Positions 8,156-16,175 of a stretch of 32,472 bases of DNA are shown here, piece by piece; position 1 is the stretch's first letter; each line of letters starts with the position of its first letter. The translations under genes and the position numbers were made by a program. Location: positions 1-32,472 of the forward strand of contig JAPXTJ010000022.1 of the NCBI GenBank assembly GCA_033812595.1, written 5' to 3'. Below the pieces are notes generated by a model. The model saw nothing but the letters and a program-made list of their open reading frames with translations. It was not told where the DNA came from and ran no database searches. Source of the stretch: JADLGF01 sp020849415. Its GTDB lineage: Bacteria; Chloroflexota; Chloroflexia; Thermomicrobiales; UBA6265.

Positions 8156-9493
8156 CTACCCGCCAAACGCGTGTTGGGCGGCGCGGCGGCCGAAGACCAG
8201 ACCCAGGCAAAGCCCGCCGGCGTACTGCTCGTTGTGGATGCCGCCGGCATCAGCGCCGGCCGCGTAGAGTCCCGGGAGCGGGTGACCGCTCCGGTCGAGC
8301 ACCTGGGCGTCCTCGTTGATCGGCAGGCCGCCGAGCGTGAAGGTGACCCCGGGCGTGACGCCCAGCGCGTAGAAGGGCGGGTTCGTCACTGGATAGGTGA
8401 GGTCCCGTCGCGGAATCGGCAGGTGCGCCGCAGCGCCGGCGGTGACCGCATCGTTGTAGGCGGAGAGAGTGGCTATCAGGCCCGGCGCGTACAGGCCGTG
8501 CGGCTGCATCGCTTGCGCCAGTTCCTCGAGGCTGTTCGCGGTGGCGGCCGGCGCTCCCAGCGCCTGCGATTCGAAGAAGGTATCGCTGGCCCGGGCGCCC
8601 TTGCCGCCTTCGCGCACAGCGAATTCGCGGTAGACGGCGTCGTCGAAGATGAGGTAGCCGACCGCTTCGTTCTGCTGTGCGACCGCCTGGGCGTTGGTTT
8701 CATCGCCGAGGGATTCGTCGGTGAACCTGACGCCCTCGCGATTGACCAGCACGCCCTTTTCGCTGTGGTACTGGGTGTAGGCGATGAAGTCGTTCGTTGG
8801 CACGCGCGCCGGCGGGGCCGGCATGAGGTGGCCGTAGAAGCTGCTCATGGCGGCGCTGCTGCCGGCGCCGATCGCCTGAGCCATCGCCCAGCCGTCACCG
8901 GTGCTGTGGGGATTGCCGCGCACGATCAGCCGGTCCGACCAGCGCCCGAAATAGCGCGCTTTCAGTTCCGGATTGGCGAGAAAGCCGCCGCTGGCGAGAA
9001 TCACCACCGGCGCGTCCAGCTCGTATCGCGCCCCGTCGCCCGGCCGAACCGTGACGCCGGTGATCGATCCCGCATCGTTGATGCGGAGGCTGACGGCGCT
9101 CGTTTCGGTCAGCAGCGTGCCTCCGCCTTCGACGAACGTGGCGATCAGACCGGCGATGAAGACGCCGGGATTCGGGTCCATCAGGTAGACGAAGCGATCG
9201 GGCTTGCTGTCCAGCGGTGTCAGGACGGCGCCGAGGCTCCGGAGCCACTCGACGCCCCCGGGGAAATCCTCGACCAAACGGGGACCGAGGGTCGGGTGAC
9301 CCCTCGGCACCAGCCGGCGCAGGTCATCGACCGTGCGCGCGCACCAGAGCGTGCCGCCCGACAGCCCCAGCGATCCGCCGGGCGCCGGTCCCTTCTCGAG
9401 CAGCGTAACCTTCGCCCCAAGCTGCTGCGCCCGCACCGCCGCCACTAGCCCGGCCATCCCGGCCCCGACCACAATCACATCTGTCTGAGCCAT
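8156..9493 (-). CDS. FAD-dependent fumarate-reductase/ketosteroid-dehydrogenase-like oxidoreductase
   Basis: The 445-residue protein starts MAQTDVIVVGAGMAGLVAA, a Rossmann dinucleotide fold (GAGMAG) followed by E-K-G-P-A-P-GG, the pattern of the FAD_binding_2 family (fumarate reductase flavoprotein, 3-ketosteroid-1-dehydrogenase, urocanate reductase). The end has TLGGLPINEDAQVLDRSG, then LPGLYAAGADAGGIHNEQYAGG, the second FAD-contact region of the family. No signal peptide or heme motif is seen, so it is likely a soluble cytoplasmic enzyme reducing or oxidising an alpha,beta-unsaturated or carbonyl substrate. AGGA lies ten bases before the start. It is the last gene of a same-strand run with a Gfo/Idh dehydrogenase, a BNR protein and a PLP aldolase-like enzyme. 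Confidence 0.87.
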   Translation of the reverse strand: MAQTDVIVVGAGMAGLVAAVRAQQLGAKVTLLEKGPAPGGSLGLSGGTLWCARTVDDLRRLVPRGHPTLGPRLVEDFPGGVEWLRSLGAVLTPLDSKPDRFVYLMDPNPGVFIAGLIATFVEGGGTLLTETSAVSLRINDAGSITGVTVRPGDGARYELDAPVVILASGGFLANPELKARYFGRWSDRLIVRGNPHSTGDGWAMAQAIGAGSSAAMSSFYGHLMPAPPARVPTNDFIAYTQYHSEKGVLVNREGVRFTDESLGDETNAQAVAQQNEAVGYLIFDDAVYREFAVREGGKGARASDTFFESQALGAPAATANSLEELAQAMQPHGLYAPGLIATLSAYNDAVTAGAAAHLPIPRRDLTYPVTNPPFYALGVTPGVTFTLGGLPINEDAQVLDRSGHPLPGLYAAGADAGGIHNEQYAGGLCLGLVFGRRAAQHAFGG

Positions 9494-9537
9494 CAGCGTC
9501 CGATCCTTTCACCCGACGAAGGCAGCCCGTCGTGGCG

Positions 9538-10578
9538 CTAAAGCGCGATTCGGGTTCCTGTTTTCGACGATTCGTGGGCCGCTTCGATGATACGCAGGGA
9601 GGCGATGGCGTCGTCGATGGTGTAACCGCTTTCGCCCTCACCGCGGATGGCGGCGAAGAAGGCGCGCAGCAACGCCGCACCGGCAGCGCCGTAGCCGGGC
9701 GCGCTCGCCTTTTCGACCGCGATCGTGCGGGTCGGGGCGGTTTGCCAGGCGGGATTGGTGCTGGAGATCGTGGCGAAGTTGTTGGCGATGTTCCAGTTCA
9801 CCGCGCCGGTCGCGCCGTTGACCCCGATCGATGCCTCGTTACCCGATGGCAGGAAGAAGCCGGCGTAGAGGCTGCCGATCATGCCGTTGGCGAAACGCAT
9901 CGACACCGACGCGCCATCCTCGACCGAAACCGGCGCGCCGCTGACGTTTGCCTCAATGGCGCTGACCGCGACAACCTCGGAACCGGTCAGGAAGCGCATC
10001 AGGTCGAGCCAGTGGCAACCGAGCCAGTTGAGGATGCCGCCGCCGCTCAGGGCCGGATCGAACATCCAGTGTTGCGGGTCGCGGGCGGCGACGCTCGAGG
10101 TGAGAAAGCGAACGTCGATGCCGTAGGGCGTGCCGAGCAGCCCCTGTTCGATGGCGCTCTTGATCTCCAGGCTGAGCGGTTCGAAGCGCCACGAGTAGCC
10201 GCAGCTGAAGTGGAGACCGTTCTTCTCGATCGCCGCCTTGGCCGGCAGCAGCTGACTGGAGTGGACGGCGAACGGTTTCTCGGCCCAGATGTGCACGCCG
10301 GCGTTCGCCGCCTGCTCGATCCAGCCCGGCATTTCGGCCATCGTGCCGGAGATCAGCACCGCGTCCGGCTTCGCCTCGGCGAACAGTTCGTCGATGGTGG
10401 CGTAGAAGGGGACATCGGCGACATCGGGCTTCAGGCGCGCCCGGGTTTCCGGGGCGTTGGGCGCGGGATCCCAGAACCCGACGATCTCCGCCTCATCGTT
10501 GAGATAAACGAGACTGTCGCGGTACATCGGGGCGTGAATGGCGGTGACGCCGATCTGCGCAACGCGGATTTTCGACAC
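9538..10578 (-). CDS. Gfo/Idh/MocA-family NAD(P)-dependent dehydrogenase
   Basis: The start chosen is the GTG at 10576-10578, which has AGGAG seven bases upstream; the longer in-frame ORF from 10626 has no good site. The 346-residue product opens VSKIRVAQIGVTAIHAPMYR, a nucleotide-binding fold. It then has the family EKP motif in HIWAEKPFAVHSSQ, and the C-terminal GGGILNWLGCHWLDLMRFLTG, where the conserved G-x-x-x-D-x-x-x-H-x-x-D is recognisable as a variant (HWLDLMRF). These enzymes oxidise or isomerise sugars and their derivatives. Its neighbours suggest a step in degradation of a sugar or sugar acid. The specific substrate is unknown. Confidence 0.9.
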   Translation of the reverse strand: MSKIRVAQIGVTAIHAPMYRDSLVYLNDEAEIVGFWDPAPNAPETRARLKPDVADVPFYATIDELFAEAKPDAVLISGTMAEMPGWIEQAANAGVHIWAEKPFAVHSSQLLPAKAAIEKNGLHFSCGYSWRFEPLSLEIKSAIEQGLLGTPYGIDVRFLTSSVAARDPQHWMFDPALSGGGILNWLGCHWLDLMRFLTGSEVVAVSAIEANVSGAPVSVEDGASVSMRFANGMIGSLYAGFFLPSGNEASIGVNGATGAVNWNIANNFATISSTNPAWQTAPTRTIAVEKASAPGYGAAGAALLRAFFAAIRGEGESGYTIDDAIASLRIIEAAHESSKTGTRIAL

Positions 10579-10671
10579 GACTGACTCCTCATCGACCGGC
10601 GCCACGAGCACCGGCAAGCGGTTCAAACGGGGTGATCATCCCAGATCGCCGGCCAGCGCGCGCGGGCCGGT

Positions 10672-11742
10672 TCAGCGGATGCGCAGGGTCAGCCAGTGCA
10701 GATCGACATTGCCGGCGGCATCCCGGTAGGTGTGGAGGATGCAGCCGAGGCGGCCGTCATCGAGATCGACGAAATCGGGGTATCCGCAGGGCACGCCGGA
10801 GCTGCCGGAGACATCATCGGTGGCCGGATCGGCGGCGTAGAGCCGGCCGGCGTAACGCCAGGTTTCGCCGCCATCGGCGGTGACGCTCAGCCCGACCCCC
10901 GGCCGCTCCGGATCGTGATCGCGGTAGGCGCAGATCACCTCGCCGGAGGGGAGCCGGTGCAGTTTGAAATTGGCGCCCTTGAAGGGTGTCGGGCGGATCG
11001 GCGTCCAGTTCTTGCCCTCATCGCTTGAGTGCGAGAAAACCGATTGCCGGGTGAGATGCTCGCGCACCACCGCCAGATTGCGACCGTCGGTAAGTCGGAC
11101 CACATCGATATCGCTGTAATCACGATCGGGCGCCTGGGCGATGATCACCGGCGGTTCGAAGGTGTCGCCGAAATCGGCGCTGAAGCTGACCCCGGCGTGC
11201 CAGCCGGTGTCGCGACCGAGCGTGCCCATCAGCGCGAAGAGGTGACCACCTTCGATCGGGTGCGGATTGCTGGCGCCGTAGAGTTCGGTCCAGCCGGGGA
11301 AGAGATCGATCTCGGAACCCATTCGCGACCAGGTGGCGCCGCCGTCGCGCGATTCGGTCATCGTGATCGACCAGTCGGACATCGGCTCCTCGCCGCCGAG
11401 CGAGAAATCGTAGGTGATGTAGCCGAGCACGAGCCGGATATGGTCGTCCGAGAAGTGCAGGAAGCCGCCCATCGAAATCGTGTCGCAGCCGGTGACGGCG
11501 TACAGCGCGCGCGGTTCATCCCACGTCGCGCCATCGTCGTCGGTGTGGGTGAGCATGACGGCGCCGTCGTTGCCGCGAACCGGTCCGGTGCCGAGCCGGA
11601 ACGCCAGCAGCGTCCGGCCGTTGCCAAGCCGGAGCAGGGAGCCGGCTGTCCGCTGCCGAATCGCCGGCCCGGTGAAGAGTGCTCGCCCGTCGATCAATTC
11701 GACCGGTGACTGGTCGTTCAGTTCAACCCTGGGTGCGGCCAT
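10672..11742 (-). CDS. BNR/Asp-box (sialidase-superfamily) protein 2
   Basis: A 356-residue propeller protein with Asp boxes HTDDDGATW, SRDGGATW, SADFGDTF, SSDEGKNW and TADGGETW. The start ATG (complement of 11740-11742) has GAGG five bases upstream and there is no signal peptide. The region LLRLGNGRTLLAFRLGTG matches LIRLANGDILVGFRLGTG of the other BNR protein, and like it the protein lacks an N-terminal FRIP catalytic Arg motif at the usual place. It lies 17 bases after the D-threonine-aldolase-like gene and about 90 before the dehydrogenase, so an operon is likely. Being cytoplasmic by prediction, it would act on imported oligosaccharides or be a non-catalytic member; this is inference. 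Confidence 0.86.
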   Translation of the reverse strand: MAAPRVELNDQSPVELIDGRALFTGPAIRQRTAGSLLRLGNGRTLLAFRLGTGPVRGNDGAVMLTHTDDDGATWDEPRALYAVTGCDTISMGGFLHFSDDHIRLVLGYITYDFSLGGEEPMSDWSITMTESRDGGATWSRMGSEIDLFPGWTELYGASNPHPIEGGHLFALMGTLGRDTGWHAGVSFSADFGDTFEPPVIIAQAPDRDYSDIDVVRLTDGRNLAVVREHLTRQSVFSHSSDEGKNWTPIRPTPFKGANFKLHRLPSGEVICAYRDHDPERPGVGLSVTADGGETWRYAGRLYAADPATDDVSGSSGVPCGYPDFVDLDDGRLGCILHTYRDAAGNVDLHWLTLRIR

Positions 11743-11759
11743 ACGAACCTCGCTTCTTT

Positions 11760-12878
11760 CTATTGAGAGCGACCGCGAGCGGTCACTGCCCAGACCTCTT
11801 CGACCACGCCGTTGCGCACCGCGTAGATGGTGTCGTGCATGTTGGCGGCGGCGCAGCAGTGACCGGGGAAGACGCGGAGTTGATCGCCCGGTTCGAGACC
11901 GTTCGCTTCGGCGCTCCAGGCGCCGTGCTCTTCCGAGAGGTAGAGGAGCGCCAGTTCGGGATGTTCGTGGACGGCGGGATCGCCGTAATCGTTGGCGAGC
12001 GTTTGCATGCCGGCATCGGTGATCACCTTGGCCGGAGCCGGGCGGCTGACAACGGTGGTCAGGACGCTCAACGCCGGCTGGAAGAGCGGCACAAGTCCGC
12101 TGTAGCCGGGGTCCATGTAGACGTAGGAACCGGCCTGATGCTCGGTGACGCCGGGATAGACGCCGGAAATGTCGTACGTGCCGGTGCCGCCGCAGGTGAT
12201 CGTTACCACCTCGATTCCGGCTCGTTCGATGACCTGCTTCGTTTCCATCACCAGCGCCAGCATCGCTTCGGTGCCGGTCTGGCGGATCGCTCGATCGGGG
12301 TTATCGACCATGTGCCCTTCGTAGGCATGCAAGCCGGCGAACCGGAGTCCGGGAGCGCGCACGATCGCCTCGGCCAATGCCAGCGCCGGCGCGCCGGGCT
12401 GAACCCCGCAGCGGCCCATGCCGGCATCGATTTCGATCACCACGTTCAGCGTCACATCAGCCGCGGAGGCGGCGGCCGAGAGATCGGCGATGTTCCCCAG
12501 TTCGTCGACCGCGACTGTGACCGTCGCCCGCCGGGCGAGATTGACGAGTCGCCCGATCGCCTCCCGGGGCACGACCTGATTGGCGATGTAGAGATCGACG
12601 ATGCCGCCGTCCGCCATCGCCTCGGCCATACCGACCTTGGCGCACGTGATGCCGATCGCGCCGGCGGCGATCTGCCGCCGCGCCACCGCCGGCGCCCGGT
12701 GCGTTTTGGCGTGGGGTCGCAGATTGGCCGGTAGGGGCGCGAAGAAGTCGGCCATGGCGGCGATGTTCGTTTCGAGTTGATCGAGATCGACAATCGCCAC
12801 CGGGGTCGGCAGCCGATCGAGCGGTTGCCCGAGCAGCGGATGATCGAGCAGCAGATCGGAAAAGTGATCGTTGGTCAT
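11760..12878 (-). CDS. D-threonine aldolase / D-serine dehydratase-like PLP enzyme (DSD1 family)
   Basis: The 372-residue protein has an alanine-racemase-type N-terminal TIM barrel. It opens LPTPVAIVDLDQLETNI, then LRPHAKTH with the probable PLP lysine Lys58, followed by ITCAKVGMAEAMADGG, the family pattern. The C-terminal beta domain ends VFPGHCCAAANMHDTIYAVR. His340 and Cys342 are the expected Zn ligands of metal-activated D-threonine aldolase, D-3-hydroxyaspartate aldolase and D-serine dehydratase. Reaction: cleavage of a D-3-hydroxy amino acid to glycine plus an aldehyde, or dehydration. It is the first gene of the minus-strand cluster running to 8156. Confidence 0.9.
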   Translation of the reverse strand: MTNDHFSDLLLDHPLLGQPLDRLPTPVAIVDLDQLETNIAAMADFFAPLPANLRPHAKTHRAPAVARRQIAAGAIGITCAKVGMAEAMADGGIVDLYIANQVVPREAIGRLVNLARRATVTVAVDELGNIADLSAAASAADVTLNVVIEIDAGMGRCGVQPGAPALALAEAIVRAPGLRFAGLHAYEGHMVDNPDRAIRQTGTEAMLALVMETKQVIERAGIEVVTITCGGTGTYDISGVYPGVTEHQAGSYVYMDPGYSGLVPLFQPALSVLTTVVSRPAPAKVITDAGMQTLANDYGDPAVHEHPELALLYLSEEHGAWSAEANGLEPGDQLRVFPGHCCAAANMHDTIYAVRNGVVEEVWAVTARGRSQ

Positions 12879-13013
12879 GTGGGAGTCATTCCTCTGGCGG
12901 GTGTTTAGCGGAAGCGGATGGGTCGTTCTGAATCGGCGTCATCATACATGCGACTATGCTTTCCGTATTCGAGACGATTGCGATCCGTTTTCAGCCTGTG
13001 TCAGGACCATTGC

Positions 13014-13607
13014 ATGGAATCCCTCACCACCGAACAGCTTCTCTGGGGCGGCGGCATGATCGCCGTCGGTGTCTTCGTGGCCGTCTATGGCAGCCGGCTT
13101 TTTCGCTACGCGATGGCGGCAATCGGATTCGGCGCCGGGTTCCTGCTGGCGATCCGGTTGATGGAAGAACTCGACCGGGAGCGGGAGATGCCGATCGCGC
13201 TGGTGGCCGGCCTGGTCGGCGCGATCCTCCTCTTCCTGCTGGCGAAGTTCGGCCTGCTCCTGGCTGGCGCGGTGTTCGGACTGGTGGCGGCGATTCTCGC
13301 GATCGGACTGATCGAGGTTTCGACCGATCGAGTGCCGGGCGAGGTGATGCAGGTGGCGGTCGCGGCCGGCGGCGCGGTGATCGGCGCGCTGCTCGGGCGG
13401 GCAATCGGCTGGATCGTGGTGCTGCTCGCCACGGCGGCGGCCGGCGCGGCGCTGGTGCTGAACGGCCTGCACGTCCTCTTCCAGCTGGAGTATGAGATCG
13501 ATCCGGCCGATCCGCTACGCAACGCCGCCACCCAGCTGGCGCTGGTTACCTTCGGCATCCTCTTCCTGGTGGCGTTGCTCGGACAATTGAACGCCCGCCG
13601 CGGTTAG
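13014..13607 (+). CDS. Polytopic membrane protein, DUF4203/TMEM198-like
   Basis: The chosen ATG at 13014 follows AGGA eight bases upstream; an in-frame ORF extends further 5' to 12918 but that part is Cys/Arg-rich and unlikely to be translated. The 197-residue product is almost wholly hydrophobic with about seven membrane segments rich in Gly and Ala: LLWGGGMIAVGVFVAVYG, YAMAAIGFGAGFLLAI, ALVAGLVGAILLFLLA, then four more up to LVTFGILFLVALLGQL. This Gly-rich seven-helix layout resembles the DUF4203/TM7SF3 domain. Function unknown. It ends one base away from the stop of the convergent Fur-family gene. Confidence 0.75.
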   Translation: MESLTTEQLLWGGGMIAVGVFVAVYGSRLFRYAMAAIGFGAGFLLAIRLMEELDREREMPIALVAGLVGAILLFLLAKFGLLLAGAVFGLVAAILAIGLIEVSTDRVPGEVMQVAVAAGGAVIGALLGRAIGWIVVLLATAAAGAALVLNGLHVLFQLEYEIDPADPLRNAATQLALVTFGILFLVALLGQLNARRG

Positions 13608-13608
13608 G

Positions 13609-14043
13609 TCAGCGGCAGGCGGCGCAGCGTCCGAACACGGCCAGGTGATCGATATCGGCGCGGAAGCCGTGGACCCGCTCAATCTCGCCGCGGAGTGAAT
13701 CGACCTCCGCATCGCCGAGTTCGATCATTGCGCCGCAACCGGTGCAGACGAGGTGGTGGTGCGGGGTCGCATCGACCAGTTCGAACCGCCGCACCCCGTC
13801 GCCGAGATCGGTTTCCGAGATCAGCCGGTGATCGCGCAGGCGTACGAGCGTACGGTAGACGGTCGAGCGGTTCAGATCGGGCAGCGATCGCTGCGCGATG
13901 GCGAGCGCTTCCTCGGCCGATGAATGCCCGCCGTGCTCGATCAACGCCGCCAGCACCGCCAGCCGGGGCGCGGTGGCGCGCAGTCCGATTCGCTTCAGTT
14001 GGTCGAGGGCGATTCGTTCCGCCGGACGATTCTTCTCACGCAT
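13609..14043 (-). CDS. zur: Fur-family metalloregulator, probably the zinc uptake regulator Zur
   Basis: From the ATG at 14041-14043 the product has 144 residues, the usual length of the family; an ATG at 14050-14052 would add three. It has a winged-helix DNA-binding part with the recognition-helix pattern LPDLNRSTVYRTLVRLRDH. It then has the metal and dimerisation part: ATPHHHLVCTGCGAMIEL, with the HHH cluster and first Cys-x-x-Cys, and GRCAACR, with the second Cys-x-x-Cys at the very C-terminus. The two CxxC pairs hold the structural zinc. The gene is divergent from znuA, which strongly suggests control of zinc uptake, although Fur or Mur activity cannot be excluded by sequence alone. Confidence 0.88.
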   Translation of the reverse strand: MREKNRPAERIALDQLKRIGLRATAPRLAVLAALIEHGGHSSAEEALAIAQRSLPDLNRSTVYRTLVRLRDHRLISETDLGDGVRRFELVDATPHHHLVCTGCGAMIELGDAEVDSLRGEIERVHGFRADIDHLAVFGRCAACR

Positions 14044-14138
14044 CCCGAACATCCACGTTCTGATAACAGCGGGCTTGGCGCAATCATGCCAGAAGGCGTG
14101 CGTCGTGACGGCAGGATGGACGACTGTGCACGCAGTAG

Positions 14139-14154
14139 TTGCGAAAAGTCGCAA
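14139..14154. promoter_or_regulatory. Perfect palindrome in the zur-znuA intergenic region, candidate Zur operator
   Basis: TTGCGA and TCGCAA form a perfect 6 bp inverted repeat around AAAG, 68 bases before the znuA start and 95 bases from the regulator start. Fur-family proteins bind dyads in such divergent promoters. The sequence is not the Zur box of E. coli or actinobacteria, so this is a candidate based on symmetry and position only. Confidence 0.5.
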
Positions 14155-14222
14155 GATTCTGTAGCGTCGATGGCAGCAACGGGCTCAGGCTCGCCACGTT
14201 TTACAAGGAGATACGTCCCACC

Positions 14223-15263
14223 ATGCTGACGAAGCGTTTCGTTTCTCGCCGGCGCGCCCTGACCGGCGCCGGCGCCCTGGCCGCGGCTGGATTGCTCGGT
14301 TCCCGGATCAGCGTCTCCGCTCAGGACGCGCCGACCTCATCCCTCGGCTGGAGCGATGAGTTCACCGACAACGGCCAGCTCAATGTCGCCACCACCGTTG
14401 CGCCGATCTCATCGATCGTGCGCAATGTCGCCGGTCCGCGCATCAACCTGCGCGGCATCGTGCCGGACGGCGTCAATTCGCACACCTTCGAGCCGGCCCC
14501 GTCCGATGCCGTCATCCTTGCCGCCGCCGATCTGCTGATCATGAACGGGCTCTTCCTCGAGCAGCCGACTCTTGAATTGGCCGAATCGACCATGCCCGAC
14601 GGTTCCGAGGTTCTGAAGCTGGCCGATCTCACCATCACCGAAGATGAGTGGGCGTTCGACTTCTCCTTCCCCGAGGAGGATGGCCACCCGAATCCGCACC
14701 TCTGGATCAACGTTCCCTTCGCACTCAACTACGCGGTCCTCTCGCAGGAGAAGCTGGCCGAACTGTTGCCGGAGGACGCCGAGTACTTCGCGGAGAATCT
14801 CGAACGTTACCGCGAGGTGCTCAACCGGCTCGATGCCGCCATCATGGAAGCGGTCCAGACGATCCCCGAAGAGAACCGCAAGCTCCTCACCTACCATGAT
14901 TCCTACGCATACTTCGCGCGGCGGTACGGCATGACCGTGATCGGCGCGGTGCAGCCGAGCGACTTCTCCGAGCCCTCCGCGAGCGAGGTCGCGTCGTTGA
15001 TCGACCAGATTCGCGACGAGGGGATTCCGGCCGTCTTCGGCTCGGAGGTCTTCCCGAGCGACGTGCTTGAACGGATCGCCGAAGAGGCGGGCGCGGTTTA
15101 CGTCGACGAACTGCGCGATGACGACCCGCCGGGCGAACCGGGCGCTCCCGAGCACACCTACGTCGGCATGATGCTGAAGAACATGAGCCTGATGATCCCG
15201 GCTCTCGGCGGCACCATCGAAGCCTTCGAAGGCATCGAGCCGTACGACACGTACGCACCGTAG
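14223..15263 (+). CDS. znuA: Zinc ABC transporter substrate-binding protein
   Basis: The 346-residue protein starts at an ATG with AAGGAGAT ten bases upstream. The leader has twin Arg residues (VSRRRALTGAG) and a hydrophobic core, consistent with Tat or Sec export. It belongs to the cluster A-I metal-binding proteins. Metal ligands that can be placed are His87 (VNSHTFEP), His159 (NPHLWINV), His225 (LLTYHDSYAYFARRYG) and Asp295 (YVDELRDD). A histidine in the third position is typical of zinc-binding ZnuA/AdcA, whereas manganese-binding members have Glu. There is no long His-rich loop as in E. coli ZnuA. It is followed by the ATPase and permease genes. Confidence 0.9.
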   Translation: MLTKRFVSRRRALTGAGALAAAGLLGSRISVSAQDAPTSSLGWSDEFTDNGQLNVATTVAPISSIVRNVAGPRINLRGIVPDGVNSHTFEPAPSDAVILAAADLLIMNGLFLEQPTLELAESTMPDGSEVLKLADLTITEDEWAFDFSFPEEDGHPNPHLWINVPFALNYAVLSQEKLAELLPEDAEYFAENLERYREVLNRLDAAIMEAVQTIPEENRKLLTYHDSYAYFARRYGMTVIGAVQPSDFSEPSASEVASLIDQIRDEGIPAVFGSEVFPSDVLERIAEEAGAVYVDELRDDDPPGEPGAPEHTYVGMMLKNMSLMIPALGGTIEAFEGIEPYDTYAP

Positions 15264-15282
15264 GTGCGCGGTTGCGGGTACC

Positions 15283-15350
15283 GAGTTCCGAGTTCCGGGT
15301 TCCGAGTGAAGTTCGACGACGCGGAACTCGGAACCAGGAACTCGGAACTC
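15283..15350. repeat. 25 bp inverted repeat (REP-like hairpin) between znuA and znuC
   Basis: Arms 15283-15307 and 15326-15350 are complementary at 24 of 25 positions, with an 18-nt loop. Each arm is itself built from repeats of GTTCCGAG/GTTCCGGG. It lies inside the zinc operon, in front of the ATPase start, and an in-frame ORF from 15264 runs through it. Part of the same repeat (14 identical bases) recurs at 20635-20648. It may be a dispersed repeat; as RNA it could protect the upstream znuA message and reduce znuC translation. Confidence 0.8.
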
Positions 15351-15368
15351 CGTTTGCCCGGAGGGTGT

Positions 15369-16175
15369 GTGCTCCCGATCGTTGAATTCGACAGTGTGAC
15401 CGCGGGGTATGACCGCGCCCGGCCGGTGGTGCGGGATGTTTCGCTGCGCGTGGAATCGGGCGAGTTTGTCGGGTTCGTCGGGCCGAGCGGGTCGGGCAAA
15501 ACGACGCTGCTCCGGGCGATGCTCGGGATGGCGCCGAGCGTGGCCGGCGCGGTGCGGGTCAATGGCGCGCGCGTGGCGCCGGGGGTTTCGCCGCCCGGCA
15601 CCGGCTACGTGCCGCAGACCGAAACGATCGACTGGACCTTCCCGGTCACGGTCGAGCAGGTGGTGCTCATGGGCCGGATCGGGCGGATGGGACTGCTCCC
15701 CTGGCCGTCGCGGGCCGATCGCGCCGAGGTGTCGGCGCTGCTGGAGCGGCTCGGCATCGGCGGCCTGGAGCGCCGCCAGATTCGCGAGCTTTCGGGCGGC
15801 CAGCAGCAGCGCACCTTTCTCGCCCGCGCCCTGATCGCCCAACCCGACCTGCTGATCCTCGACGAGCCGACCGCCAGCGTCGACATCAAGACCCGGGACG
15901 AAATCCTGCACCTCCTCGCCGGCCTGAACCGCGAGGGCGTGACGATCGTGATGACCACGCATGAACTCAACACCGTGGCGGCGCACCTGCCCCGGGTGGT
16001 TTGCGTGCACGGCGGCATCGTGGCGCAGGGAACGCCGGAAGAGGTGTTCACCCCGGAGATCCTCGGCCGCACCTTCCAGAGTGAGATGCGGGTGGTGCGC
16101 GATGAGGTGACCGGCGCGCTGCTCGTGGCCGAGGCGGGACGTCACCGCCCCTTCGCGGACCTCATGCAGCGATGA
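15369..16175 (+). CDS. znuC: Zinc ABC transporter ATPase
   Basis: The 268-residue product begins at a GTG with GGAGG four bases upstream; the frame is open back to a GTG at 15264, but that extra part only translates the hairpin repeat. It contains Walker A GPSGSGKT (38-45), the Q-loop in VPQTETIDW, signature LSGGQQQRTF, Walker B LLILDEP and the H-loop in MTTHELNT. The VPQ...IDW/TFPVTVEQVVLMG segment is typical of the metal (zinc/manganese) importer ATPases. Its stop overlaps the next start (ATGA), so the two are translationally coupled. Confidence 0.92.
   Translation: MLPIVEFDSVTAGYDRARPVVRDVSLRVESGEFVGFVGPSGSGKTTLLRAMLGMAPSVAGAVRVNGARVAPGVSPPGTGYVPQTETIDWTFPVTVEQVVLMGRIGRMGLLPWPSRADRAEVSALLERLGIGGLERRQIRELSGGQQQRTFLARALIAQPDLLILDEPTASVDIKTRDEILHLLAGLNREGVTIVMTTHELNTVAAHLPRVVCVHGGIVAQGTPEEVFTPEILGRTFQSEMRVVRDEVTGALLVAEAGRHRPFADLMQR

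Noticed and set aside
8171..9448. Plus-strand frame of 425 codons opposite the FAD oxidoreductase
   Set aside because: Shadow frame; the minus strand has a clear GAGMAG dinucleotide fold and family end motif.
15264..15368. N-terminal extension of the zinc ATPase
   Set aside because: The extra 35 codons only translate the inverted repeat, and GGAGG lies just before the GTG at 15369.
14409..16145. A 578-codon minus-strand frame opposite znuA/znuC
   Set aside because: Antisense shadow of the zinc importer genes; it also reads straight through the hairpin repeat.
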